Shown here piece by piece: positions 1 through 6,851 of a stretch of DNA of 18,165 nucleotides. The notes beneath the pieces were generated by a model. It had not been told where the DNA came from, searched no databases, and saw only the letters and a program-made list of their open reading frames with translations. Numbering within the stretch: the stretch's first letter is position 1; each line of letters starts with the position of its first letter. The DNA is taken from positions 1 to 18,165 of the forward strand of contig JBBIKC010000051.1 of the NCBI GenBank assembly GCA_037445635.1, written 5' to 3'. The position numbers were made by a program, and so were the translations under genes. The DNA comes from JBFMCC01 sp037445635 (GTDB taxonomy: Bacteria > Chloroflexota > Anaerolineae > Anaerolineales > Villigracilaceae).

Positions 1-2
1 CC

Positions 3-86
3 AAACTCACAACCGAACGAATCCTGAAAGAGGCAGGTACAATTACTGTGCAAAACATGAGCAAGGCTGCCATATCTCCCGCATAA
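3..86 (+). CDS. Possible 3' end of an upstream gene (partial)
   Basis: An open frame enters from the left edge and ends at TAA 84-86, ten bases before the regulator start. Its 27 visible residues end in QNMSKAAISPA and look like ordinary protein, with TTERILKEAG reading like an amphipathic helix. No family can be recognised from so little. Because no start is visible and the stretch is short, it could equally be an untranslated leader of the regulator gene. If real, it would put the regulator at the end of, or inside, a longer operon. Confidence 0.3.
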   Translation, partial: KLTTERILKEAGTITVQNMSKAAISPA

Positions 87-96
87 AGGATTCCGA

Positions 97-1398
97 ATGC
101 ACAGCACAACCCCCGCCTTCAACCTGAAAGTTGTCCTCAAAGAAACAGGCATCGCTGCCGACACCCTGCGCGCCTGGGAACGCCGCTACGGTCTCCCCGT
201 CCCTCAGCGCACGCCTGGCGGACATCGCCTGTATTCCCAGCGCGACATCGAGACGATCAAATGGCTGATGGCGCGGCAGGCCGAGGGACTCTCCATCTCC
301 CGCGCGGTGGACTTGTGGAACGAACAAATCGCATCAGGTTCGGACCCCCTAGCGGGCGCGGCCAAAACGGAGATTCTCCCCGCGAGCGCGACGAATCTTG
401 AATCCCTCCGCCGCGATTGGCTGGCCGCTTGTTTTCGGTACGACACGATGGAGGCGGAACACATTTTGAACCAGGCCTTCGCCGCCAATTCGGTCGAGAT
501 CGTCTGCACGGACGTGATTCTACGCGGGCTGTATGAGGTGGGCGAATACTGGCATAAGGGACAAGCCTCCGTCCAGCAGGAGCATTTCGCTTCGGGCATC
601 GCCACCCGCAGGCTGGAGTCGCTCATCGGCGCAACCCCGCCTCCCGTCCGCGAAGAGACCGTCATCCTCGCCTGCCCTCCCGATGAATGGCATGTCTTCC
701 CGCTGTTACTGATCAACCTCTTCCTCCGTCGGCGCGGCTGGAACGTCATCCATCTCGGCGCGAGCGTCCCCGTTGACCAGATGGAGGAGACCATCAAAAC
801 CACGAAGCCCAGCCTGGTCATCCTCTCCGCGCAAACACTGACGACCGCGGTGCATCTGCGTGAAATGGCGCGGGCGCTGAACAAGATTGGAATCCAGGCG
901 GCGTTCGGCGGGCGCGTCTTCAACAACATCAACGGATTGCCCGCGCGCATCCCAGCCCACTTCCTGGCCAACACCATCCAGTTTGCCGTTCCCGCCATCG
1001 AAAGCCTGCTTGCCAGCCCGCGTCCCGCGCCAAAGGAAGAACCGATCTCGCAATCGGCGCGTTCAGCCGCCGCCGCGTTCGCGCAAAAACGCGCGCAGGT
1101 TGAAAACGCGCTGAGCGACGCCCTCGCCGCGCGCGGACAGCCCATCGCGTTTCTCGACACCGCCAACCGTTTCCTCGGCGACAACCTGACCGCCGCGCTG
1201 GAACTCGGAGACGTCTCGTTCCTGTCCACAGATATGGCATGGATCGCCCACCTGCTCATCGGGCATAACGTCCCGCCCATCATCCTGCCGATCTATCTCG
1301 ACGTTTACGCGCACGCCGTTGACCAGGTGTTAAACGGCGGCGGAAAAATCATCAGCGACTGGCTGAAACTCCAGGCTGCCGGATTGAAAATAGTGTGA
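97..1398 (+). CDS. CarH/LitR-like MerR regulator with B12-binding domain
   Basis: A 433-residue cytoplasmic regulator. Residues 8-76 are a MerR winged helix-turn-helix (TLRAWERRYGLP, then TPGGHRLYSQRD). Residues about 105-180 form the helical cap of cobalamin regulators, with W152, nine residues, then E162-H163, the Wx9EH signature of CarH. Residues 187-305 are a B12-binding Rossmann domain: the lower-ligand motif is present as EWH (H199), followed by LILSAQT-like and GGRVFN loops. The glycine that normally follows the histidine (ExHxxG) is proline here (P202). In CarH, adenosylcobalamin holds a tetramer on DNA in the dark and light releases it; that role here is inferred. Residues 310-433 are an extra C-terminal region with no recognised family. 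ATG 97 follows AAAGGA at 85-90 with a 6-nt spacer. Likely targets are the photolyase and carotenoid genes downstream. Confidence 0.85.
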   Translation: MHSTTPAFNLKVVLKETGIAADTLRAWERRYGLPVPQRTPGGHRLYSQRDIETIKWLMARQAEGLSISRAVDLWNEQIASGSDPLAGAAKTEILPASATNLESLRRDWLAACFRYDTMEAEHILNQAFAANSVEIVCTDVILRGLYEVGEYWHKGQASVQQEHFASGIATRRLESLIGATPPPVREETVILACPPDEWHVFPLLLINLFLRRRGWNVIHLGASVPVDQMEETIKTTKPSLVILSAQTLTTAVHLREMARALNKIGIQAAFGGRVFNNINGLPARIPAHFLANTIQFAVPAIESLLASPRPAPKEEPISQSARSAAAAFAQKRAQVENALSDALAARGQPIAFLDTANRFLGDNLTAALELGDVSFLSTDMAWIAHLLIGHNVPPIILPIYLDVYAHAVDQVLNGGGKIISDWLKLQAAGLKIV

Positions 1399-1418
1399 AC
1401 CTTCAGGAGTTTTCTTCA

Positions 1419-2264
1419 ATGACTTCGACTTTGTCCATAGTTTCCGACAGCACCTGTGACCTGCCCGCTTCCATCGTAGAGAAGCACGGCATCACGGTTG
1501 TGCCGCTTTATATCAACCAGGGAGATAAATCCTATCTCGACGGCGTGAATTTGACGCGCGAAGAGTTTTACCGCCTGCTCCCCTCGTTTCGTCCTGCGCC
1601 CAGCACGGCCACCCCCAGCACGGACGCGTTTACCCAAACGTGGAACAAACTGGCCGACGCGGGCGCGCGTGCCATCCTCTCGATCCACATCTCCGAGAAG
1701 TTGAGCGCCACCGTCAACACGGCGCGCGTCGCGGCGGAACAGTTCACCCGCATCCCCGTCACCGTGCTGGATTCGAGCCAACTCAGCCTGGGGATGGGCT
1801 TCATCGTGGAGAAGGCCGCGCAACTGGCTGAACTCGGCCACAAAATGGAAGACATCCTCGCCAGCCTTGCGGACATGATGAAGCGCACCTACGTCTTCGC
1901 CTCGCTCAAGACGCTCGAATACCTCCGCCGCAGCGGACGCATGAACCTTGCCCTGGCGAGTTTCGGCGAACTGCTCCAGATCAAACCCCTGCTCCACATG
2001 AACCAGGGAAATCCCGCGGCGTACCGCGTCCGCACGCAGGGACGCGCCACCGAGCGCATGATGGAATGGCTAAAAGAATACGCGCCTCTCGAAAAACTCG
2101 CCATCGTCCACGCGGGAGTCCAACACGAAGCCGAAGAGATGCTCGAACACATCAAGCACCTGCTCCCTCACGGCGAGATCCCCATCGTTCAGATCACCCC
2201 TGCCCTCGGCGCGCATCTCGGCGTTGGCGCGCTTGGGTTTGCATGTGTCACAAAGGAAAAATAA
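1419..2264 (+). CDS. DegV family fatty-acid-binding protein
   Basis: A 281-residue DegV/FakB-type protein, the usual length of the family. The N-terminus carries the DegV signature IVSDSTCDLP (residues 7-16). The loop PSTATPSTDAF (61-71) matches the fatty-acid-binding TSxPS region, followed by ISEKLSATVNTA and, later, LKTLEYLRRSGRM. Known members bind a fatty acid and, where FakA kinase exists, present it for phosphorylation; no FakA is in this window. ATG 1419 is chosen because AGGAG lies at 1405-1409 with a 9-nt spacer and gives the standard N-terminus. An upstream in-frame GTG at 1395 would overlap the regulator by 4 nt but adds eight atypical residues. It sits 20 nt after the regulator and 2 nt before the DUF1295 gene, so the three are probably one operon. 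Confidence 0.9.
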   Translation: MTSTLSIVSDSTCDLPASIVEKHGITVVPLYINQGDKSYLDGVNLTREEFYRLLPSFRPAPSTATPSTDAFTQTWNKLADAGARAILSIHISEKLSATVNTARVAAEQFTRIPVTVLDSSQLSLGMGFIVEKAAQLAELGHKMEDILASLADMMKRTYVFASLKTLEYLRRSGRMNLALASFGELLQIKPLLHMNQGNPAAYRVRTQGRATERMMEWLKEYAPLEKLAIVHAGVQHEAEEMLEHIKHLLPHGEIPIVQITPALGAHLGVGALGFACVTKEK

Positions 2265-2266
2265 CT

Positions 2267-3136
2267 ATGAAAAACCTCAGTTCCCTCATTGTTTTCCCCA
2301 TCCTCGTCTTGATCGGTTACCTCGTCGCACTGGCGGGGAGTCAGGGCGGCGCCACGCTTGGAGGCATTCCCGTCTTCATGCTCGTGGTGGGGCTGGCTTT
2401 CCTCATCCAGTGGCTGGTCTTCATTCCCGCTTACATTTACCAGACCGAAAAATATTTTGACATCACGGGAAGCATCACCTACCTCATCGTGACAGGCGTT
2501 GCGCTCTGCTACAGCCGCTACAGCGTCCCGCTCGACACGCGCTCGATCCTGGTCGCCGCGTTGGTCGCTGCGTGGGCTGTCCGCCTCGGGACGTTCCTCT
2601 TCAGCCGCATCCGCAAGGCTGGCAAGGATGACCGCTTCGATGATATCAAACCGAATTTTCTCCGCTTCCTCAACGTGTGGACGATCCAGGGTTTGTGGAT
2701 CACATTCACCGCCGCGGCCGCGCTGGTAGCCATCACCACCTCCACGCGCAAAGACTTGGACATCTTCGCCATCGTCGGCGCGCTGGTGTGGATCATCGGC
2801 TTCGCCATCGAAGTGACCGCCGACGCGCAGAAGAGCCGATTCAACACCGACCCTGCCAACAAGGGCAAGTTCATCCGCACGGGATTGTGGTCGCGCTCGC
2901 GTCATCCCAACTATTTTGGCGAGATCGTGCTGTGGATCGGCATCGCCATCATCGCCATCCCTGTTTTGCAAGGCTGGCAGTGGGTCGCAATGATCTCCCC
3001 CCTGTTCGTGACTCTGCTCCTCACCCGCGTCAGCGGAATCCCTCTGCTCGAAAAGAAAGCGGACGCGAAATGGGGCGGCCAGGCGGATTACGAAGAGTAC
3101 AAGAAGAACACGCCTGTGTTGATTCCGCGGCTGTGA
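2267..3136 (+). CDS. DUF1295 / steroid 5-alpha-reductase-like membrane protein
   Basis: A 289-residue polytopic membrane protein of the DUF1295 family, in the steroid 5-alpha-reductase/ICMT fold group. Hydrophobic helices lie near residues 5-23, 34-58, 70-84, 92-113, 140-157, 167-184 and 215-255. The family motif GLWSRSRHPNYFGEI (206-220), with ADAQKSRF just before it (185-192), is the conserved cofactor region; the C-terminus YEEYKKNTPVLIPRL is typical. The substrate is unknown; relatives are called NADPH-dependent lipid or steroid reductases only by homology. ATG 2267 follows AAGGA near 2253-2257 and lies 2 nt after the degV stop, which implies co-transcription. Several longer in-frame starts inside degV are rejected because they would overlap it deeply. 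Confidence 0.88.
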   Translation: MKNLSSLIVFPILVLIGYLVALAGSQGGATLGGIPVFMLVVGLAFLIQWLVFIPAYIYQTEKYFDITGSITYLIVTGVALCYSRYSVPLDTRSILVAALVAAWAVRLGTFLFSRIRKAGKDDRFDDIKPNFLRFLNVWTIQGLWITFTAAAALVAITTSTRKDLDIFAIVGALVWIIGFAIEVTADAQKSRFNTDPANKGKFIRTGLWSRSRHPNYFGEIVLWIGIAIIAIPVLQGWQWVAMISPLFVTLLLTRVSGIPLLEKKADAKWGGQADYEEYKKNTPVLIPRL

Positions 3137-3194
3137 AAATATCACCACAGAGCACACGGGGTAGTGCCGCACTTAACCGTGGTCAGAGTCTTTT

Positions 3195-3262
3195 GCCACG
3201 GATGAACACAGATTTTCACGGATTTTGAATTTCAATCTGTGGAAATCCGTGAAATCTGTGGC
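3195..3262. repeat. Long inverted repeat (CCACGGAT family)
   Basis: Arms 3208-3225 and 3243-3259 are complementary over 17 positions with one bulged T, around a 17-nt loop. The element begins GCCACGGATGAACACAG and ends ATCTGTGGC, so it could fold as one hairpin on either strand. It lies 58 nt after the DUF1295 stop and could work as a transcript 3' end, but there is no T-run. A related string recurs at 4958-4988. Confidence 0.8.
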
Positions 3263-3311
3263 CGAGGTTCTTCTTTGCGCAAGACTCCACAGTTTATTGT
3301 GGGACTACCGC

Positions 3312-3369
3312 ACACGGAGATCACGGAGAAAAATACATAAAATCTCTATGGACTCCGTGCTCTCCGTGG
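3312..3369. repeat. Second inverted repeat (CACGGAG family)
   Basis: Arms 3312-3328 and 3353-3369 match in inverted orientation at about 15 of 17 positions around a 24-nt AT-rich loop. A small TCCACA/TGTGGG hairpin sits just before it (3286-3303). A degenerate fragment, CCACAGAGCACACGGGG, occurs at 3145-3161 and another relative at 17119-17142. With the preceding repeat it fills the 282-nt gap 3137-3418; I see no gene there. Confidence 0.75.
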
Positions 3370-3418
3370 TGAATTGGATTTCAGTTCACTTTTCTATTTG
3401 CTCTCCGTCAGGAAAACT

Positions 3419-3763
3419 ATGACCCTCCTCAAAATTCTCCAAATCATCGCCGTCATCCTCACCATCGTGACGGGACTCGTCTCCCTGCTCTGGCCGCGCA
3501 GCGTGCAAGGCTTCACGGGCTTAACCGCTGAAGGCGGACGCGGCATCACCGAGATCCGCGCCATTCTCGGCGGGTTGTTCATCGGTCTCGGCATCGCGGT
3601 CTTCGTTCTCGCCACGCGCGAGACCTATCAAATGCTCGGCATCATGTACCTCGCCATTGCCGCCGTGCGGACCATCTCCATCTTTGTGGACAAGTCCTCC
3701 GTCCAATCGAATTGGATCAGCGTCGCGACGGAGATTGTGCTCGGAATCATTTTGGTTTTGTAA
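3419..3763 (+). CDS. DUF4345-like small membrane protein
   Basis: A 114-residue membrane protein with about four hydrophobic helices (residues 4-25, 47-66, 72-90, 97-114). The core GGRGITEIRAILGGLFIGLG is typical of the DUF4345 family, whose function is unknown. ATG 3419 is chosen because AGGAAA precedes it with a short spacer; an in-frame ATG at 3374 would add residues encoded by the upstream repeat and has no such site. The gene stands between two repeat regions, so it may be transcribed apart from the DUF1295 gene. Confidence 0.75.
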   Translation: MTLLKILQIIAVILTIVTGLVSLLWPRSVQGFTGLTAEGGRGITEIRAILGGLFIGLGIAVFVLATRETYQMLGIMYLAIAAVRTISIFVDKSSVQSNWISVATEIVLGIILVL

Positions 3764-3769
3764 TTATTT

Positions 3770-3857
3770 CGTCATTGCGAGGAGCGAAGCGACGAAGCAA
3801 TCCCTGCATCAACGAGGAGATTGCTTCGGGCAGAAAAACACTGCCCTCGCAATGACG
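3770..3857. repeat. MITE-like palindromic intergenic element
   Basis: Terminal inverted repeats are perfect over 13 bp: CGTCATTGCGAGG at 3770-3782 and its complement at 3845-3857. A second, inner inverted pair is perfect over 10 bp: CGAAGCAATC at 3793-3802 and its complement at 3819-3828. The GTCATTGCGAGGAGCGAAGC type of repeat is known to me as dispersed in many bacterial genomes. It fills the gap between the DUF4345 and DUF1475 genes without touching either. It encodes nothing and could fold in the mRNA as a cruciform-like hairpin. Confidence 0.88.
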
Positions 3858-3881
3858 GTAAAAAAACAAGAGAATAATCGA

Positions 3882-4208
3882 ATGAAAATCGCAAAAATCA
3901 TCTCCCTCCTCGGCTTCCTCGCCATGACCGCCGTGCTGATTTACGGTTTCACCGTCGGTGACTTTTCTGGTGAAGGCAGTCAACTCATGAAAATGCCGTG
4001 GGGCATCGTCTCCCTCGTGGACCTGTACACGGGCTTCACGCTCTTCTCGATGTGGATCATCTATCGTGAGAAATCCCTGCCCATCGCCATCGCATGGACA
4101 ATCGCCATGATGACCCTCGACTTCTTCGCGGGCACGCTCTACGCCTTCCTCGCCCTGCAAGCCAGTAACGGCGACTGGCGTAAATTCTGGATGGGAAAGC
4201 ATGCCTGA
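3882..4208 (+). CDS. DUF1475-like small membrane protein
   Basis: A 108-residue protein with three or four membrane helices (residues 5-25, 41-60, 67-82, 83-95). MPWGIVSLVDLYTGF (38-52) followed by SMWIIYREKS (56-65) matches the DUF1475 pattern; its function is unknown. ATG 3882 starts at the first hydrophobic helix, 24 nt beyond the palindromic element. Its end overlaps the DUF3159 start by 8 nt, implying translational coupling. Confidence 0.75.
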   Translation: MKIAKIISLLGFLAMTAVLIYGFTVGDFSGEGSQLMKMPWGIVSLVDLYTGFTLFSMWIIYREKSLPIAIAWTIAMMTLDFFAGTLYAFLALQASNGDWRKFWMGKHA

Positions 4209-4875
4209 TAAAGGGCGCGAACTGCTCGAAGAGTTCCGCGCGGTGACGGGAAAGGTCGGGCTGCTGGACACGATCCTGCCGCCGATCCTTTTCCTCCTGC
4301 TGAACGGACTGGCGGGTTTCACCGCCGCGATGATTGGCGCGCTCGGACTCTCGCTGGTTATCGCCATCCTGCGCTTCCGCCGCGGACAGTCGCTGGTGTA
4401 CGCGCTGGGCGGGATGGGAAGCGTCGGGCTGGCGATCGCGATGGCGCTTCTGCTCGGACGTTCGGAGGGATTCTTCCTCCCAGGCATCGTCAACGGCGGG
4501 TTGACCGTGGCGCTCGCGCTGGTGAGTCTGCTCATCCGCAAGCCGTTGGTGGCGTGGACAAGTTATCTCGCCCGCCGCTGGCCGCTCGATTGGTACTGGC
4601 ATGACCGAGTCCGCCCGGCGTACACCGAAGTGACCCTCGCATGGCTGTTGTACTTCGCCGCGAAGTTATTCTGGCAGGTGACGCTCTTTCAAAACAACGC
4701 CGTGGATGAACTGGCCTTCGTCAACGCGCTGACGGGTTGGCCTGCGACGATTGCCCTGCTCGTGTTCAGTTACCTCTACGGGACGTGGCGCCTGGCGAGA
4801 CTGGGCGGTCCGAGCGTGGAAGAATTCCGTAACGGCGCGCCCGCCCCATGGTCAGGACAGAGGCGAGGGTTTTGA
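4201..4875 (+). CDS. DUF3159 family membrane protein
   Basis: A 224-residue polytopic membrane protein. The opening LLDTILPPILFLLLNGLAG (residues 21-39), the GRSEGFFLPGIVNGG loop (86-100) and the late segment WLLYFAAKLFWQVTLF follow the DUF3159 pattern (roughly six helices). Function is unknown. The ATG at 4201 lies inside the last codons of the DUF1475 gene (8-nt overlap), so the two are read from one message. The tail after residue 205 is hydrophilic. Confidence 0.78.
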   Translation: MPDKGRELLEEFRAVTGKVGLLDTILPPILFLLLNGLAGFTAAMIGALGLSLVIAILRFRRGQSLVYALGGMGSVGLAIAMALLLGRSEGFFLPGIVNGGLTVALALVSLLIRKPLVAWTSYLARRWPLDWYWHDRVRPAYTEVTLAWLLYFAAKLFWQVTLFQNNAVDELAFVNALTGWPATIALLVFSYLYGTWRLARLGGPSVEEFRNGAPAPWSGQRRGF

Positions 4876-4878
4876 TCT

Positions 4879-4931
4879 GACGCTAGAGAGCGTCTCTTAC
4901 GCAGTGTAGGCGGACGTTCTCTAACGTCCGC
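4879..4931. repeat. Pair of adjacent perfect hairpins
   Basis: Hairpin one is GACGCT-agag-AGCGTC (4879-4894). Hairpin two is GCGGACGTT-ctct-AACGTCCGC (4910-4931), a 9-bp stem with a tetraloop. They start 3 nt after the DUF3159 stop. Neither is followed by a T-run, so intrinsic termination is doubtful. The two loops are complementary to each other (AGAG/CTCT). Confidence 0.7.
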
Positions 4932-4957
4932 ATGTAACAACAGAAGAGCCAAAAAGA

Positions 4958-4988
4958 TTTATCCGTGCAATCCGTGAAATCCGTGGCT
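4958..4988. repeat. Fragment of the CCACGGAT-type repeat
   Basis: TTTATCCGTG, ATCCGTGAAATCCGTGGC closely resembles the right arm of the repeat at 3195-3262. It is a single arm only. It ends 17 nt before the MFS start, so it forms most of that gene's leader. Confidence 0.6.
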
Positions 4989-5005
4989 AAAAATAAAAAG
5001 TATCC

Positions 5006-6226
5006 ATGAACAACAAACTTCTCTTCTCCATCATTCTCATCGTCTTCATTGACCTGCTCGGCTTCAGCCTGATTTTGCCGCTTCTGCCCTACTACGCGGA
5101 GACGTTCAAAGCCAGCGAATTCGTGACGGGATTGCTCGTGGCCGCGTACGCCGCCGCGCAGTTGATCGGCGCGCCCGTGCTCGGACGTCTCTCCGACCGC
5201 TTCGGACGCCGCCCGCTTTTACTCGCATCCATCTTCGGGACCTTTGTCGGGTTCATCCTGCTCGGCGTTGCCAACACGTTGTGGATGCTCTTCGCCGCGC
5301 GCATCATTGACGGGTTCACAGGCGGCAACCTGTCCATCGCGCAGGCCTACATCGCCGACGTGACCGACGCAAAGAATCGCTCGAAAGGACTCGGCATGAT
5401 CGGCGCGGCCTTCGGTCTCGGCTTCATCATCGGACCTGTGACGGGCGGATTCCTCAGCCAGTGGGGTTACGCCGTGCCCGCCTTTGTTGCCGCGGCGATG
5501 TCGCTGATCAATCTCGCATTGATCTACTTCTGGCTGCCCGAATCGCTCACCGCCGAAAAGCGCGCCAGCATGACCGACAAAAAGCCCGCCGTGACTCTCG
5601 GCGCGTTGCTCACCGCGCTCAAACGTCCGTTCACCGGACCGTTGCTCATCACGCGTTTCTTCTTTGGCCTCGCCTTCGCGATCTTCCAGACCATCTTCTC
5701 GCTCTACACGCTCGCCAAATTTAATCTTTCCGCGAGCAACACGGGACTCATCCTGACCTACGTCGGCATTCTGGCCGTCATCACACAGGGCTTCCTGATC
5801 GGACGCATCACCAAAAAATTCCGCGAAGACGTGCTCATCGTCGCGTGCGCGGCGCTGATGGCGGTCTCGCTCGTCGGCTGGGCGCTGGCTCCGTCCATCA
5901 TCGCATTGCTGATCGTCCTCACGCCCACCGCGCTGGCGGGCGGCATTCTCAACACCCTGCTCTCGTCCACGCTCACCAAGGCCGTCGCTCCGCAGGAAGT
6001 GGGCGGTATTCTCGGCTTGTCCGCATCGGTTGAATCATCCACGCGCATCTTCGCTCCCATCATCGGCGGCGCGTTGTTGCAAGGTCTCGGCACGTGGGCG
6101 CCTGGCGCGTTCGGCGCGGTCGTGATGGTTGGCGTGTTCGCTTATGTTTGGTTCACCATCTACAACCATCCCATCATCGCCACCCTCAAAGAGAAACAGG
6201 CCGTCCCCGTCCCCGCATCGGACTAA
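5006..6226 (+). CDS. MFS transporter, TetA-like (DHA1 type) exporter
   Basis: A 406-residue inner-membrane transporter with twelve predicted helices. Motif A is GRLSDRFGRRP at residues 60-70; motif C-like GAAFGLGFIIGPVTGG follows near 132-147, as in drug-proton antiporters of the DHA1 group. FIDLLGFSLILPLLPYY opens helix 1 as in tetracycline-type exporters. The substrate cannot be told from sequence; tetracycline resistance should not be assumed. The cytoplasmic mid-loop holds LPESLTAEKRASMTDKK. The gene ends 1 nt before the next start and heads a compact run through photolyase, P450 and cyclase. Its ribosome site is weak (AAAAAG). Confidence 0.9.
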   Translation: MNNKLLFSIILIVFIDLLGFSLILPLLPYYAETFKASEFVTGLLVAAYAAAQLIGAPVLGRLSDRFGRRPLLLASIFGTFVGFILLGVANTLWMLFAARIIDGFTGGNLSIAQAYIADVTDAKNRSKGLGMIGAAFGLGFIIGPVTGGFLSQWGYAVPAFVAAAMSLINLALIYFWLPESLTAEKRASMTDKKPAVTLGALLTALKRPFTGPLLITRFFFGLAFAIFQTIFSLYTLAKFNLSASNTGLILTYVGILAVITQGFLIGRITKKFREDVLIVACAALMAVSLVGWALAPSIIALLIVLTPTALAGGILNTLLSSTLTKAVAPQEVGGILGLSASVESSTRIFAPIIGGALLQGLGTWAPGAFGAVVMVGVFAYVWFTIYNHPIIATLKEKQAVPVPASD

Positions 6227-6227
6227 C

Positions 6228-6851
6228 ATGAATCAGGCAGACGTCACCCGCTACGAACTTCCGCCCGAAGGCATCAGCCTGCTCGGCTACGTTGTGCGCC
6301 GCATGCACAAGACCGCGTGGCTGACGTCTGTCCCCGCGTTGCTTGCCGAAGGAAAAACCGCCGAAGCGCTCGCCCGCGTCGCCATGTACGCAGCGACCGC
6401 CTCCACCTCGTTCGGTCCCGCATACTATCAGCCGCGCTTCAACGCCGTCGGCGAACGCATCTCCGAGCCCGACCCCGCAACGGGCGCGACGGTCTGGGCG
6501 GAACTCACCTCCTCCTCGCCCACCTACAAGATCATCTACGCCGCGCATCTCGCAGACGGCAGTGAATTCTCTGGCGCAGAGGAGATCACGGGCACCACCG
6601 TCGGCCTGCGCGGACTCGGCATGCCCGCGCCGTCCAAATTTCATTTCCGCGCCAGCGCCTACGAAGCCGCGCTCACGGGCATCCTCACCAGCGAACTCGC
6701 GCTCTCGTTCTTTCGCGGCACGCGCATCCGTGCCTACGGCTTCCTCAACTTCAACGACAACGCGGACAACACAGGCAAACTGACTCTCGACCGCGCCAAC
6801 AACATCGCCATCCAAGTCAACGGCAAGCCGATGGAAGTGGAATTGACATGA
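6228..6851 (+). CDS. Conserved-looking protein of unknown function
   Basis: A 207-residue soluble protein I cannot assign. The start ATG 6228 is 1 nt after the MFS stop; longer in-frame starts lie inside the MFS gene and are rejected. There is no signal peptide or clear membrane segment; an alanine-rich helix (ARVAMYAATAS) lies near residues 46-56, and the C-terminal half alternates as in a beta-rich fold (KIIYAAHLADGSEF, TVGLRGLGMPAPSKFHFRA, RIRAYGFLNF). Its stop overlaps the photolyase start as ATGA, so the two are coupled. Codon use matches the neighbours and lacks stops over the whole span, supporting a real gene. Confidence 0.8.
   Translation: MNQADVTRYELPPEGISLLGYVVRRMHKTAWLTSVPALLAEGKTAEALARVAMYAATASTSFGPAYYQPRFNAVGERISEPDPATGATVWAELTSSSPTYKIIYAAHLADGSEFSGAEEITGTTVGLRGLGMPAPSKFHFRASAYEAALTGILTSELALSFFRGTRIRAYGFLNFNDNADNTGKLTLDRANNIAIQVNGKPMEVELT

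Noticed and set aside
204..1283. 359-codon open frame on the - strand opposite the regulator
   Set aside because: Antisense shadow of the MerR/B12 gene, with no recognisable motif or ribosome site.
1395..1418. GTG start for degV at 1395
   Set aside because: AGGAG with 9-nt spacing points to ATG 1419, which gives the usual DegV N-terminus.
2189..3172. 327-codon open frame on the - strand opposite the DUF1295 gene
   Set aside because: Extremely Asp/Glu/Arg-rich, low-complexity translation; the + strand carries the membrane helices and family motif.
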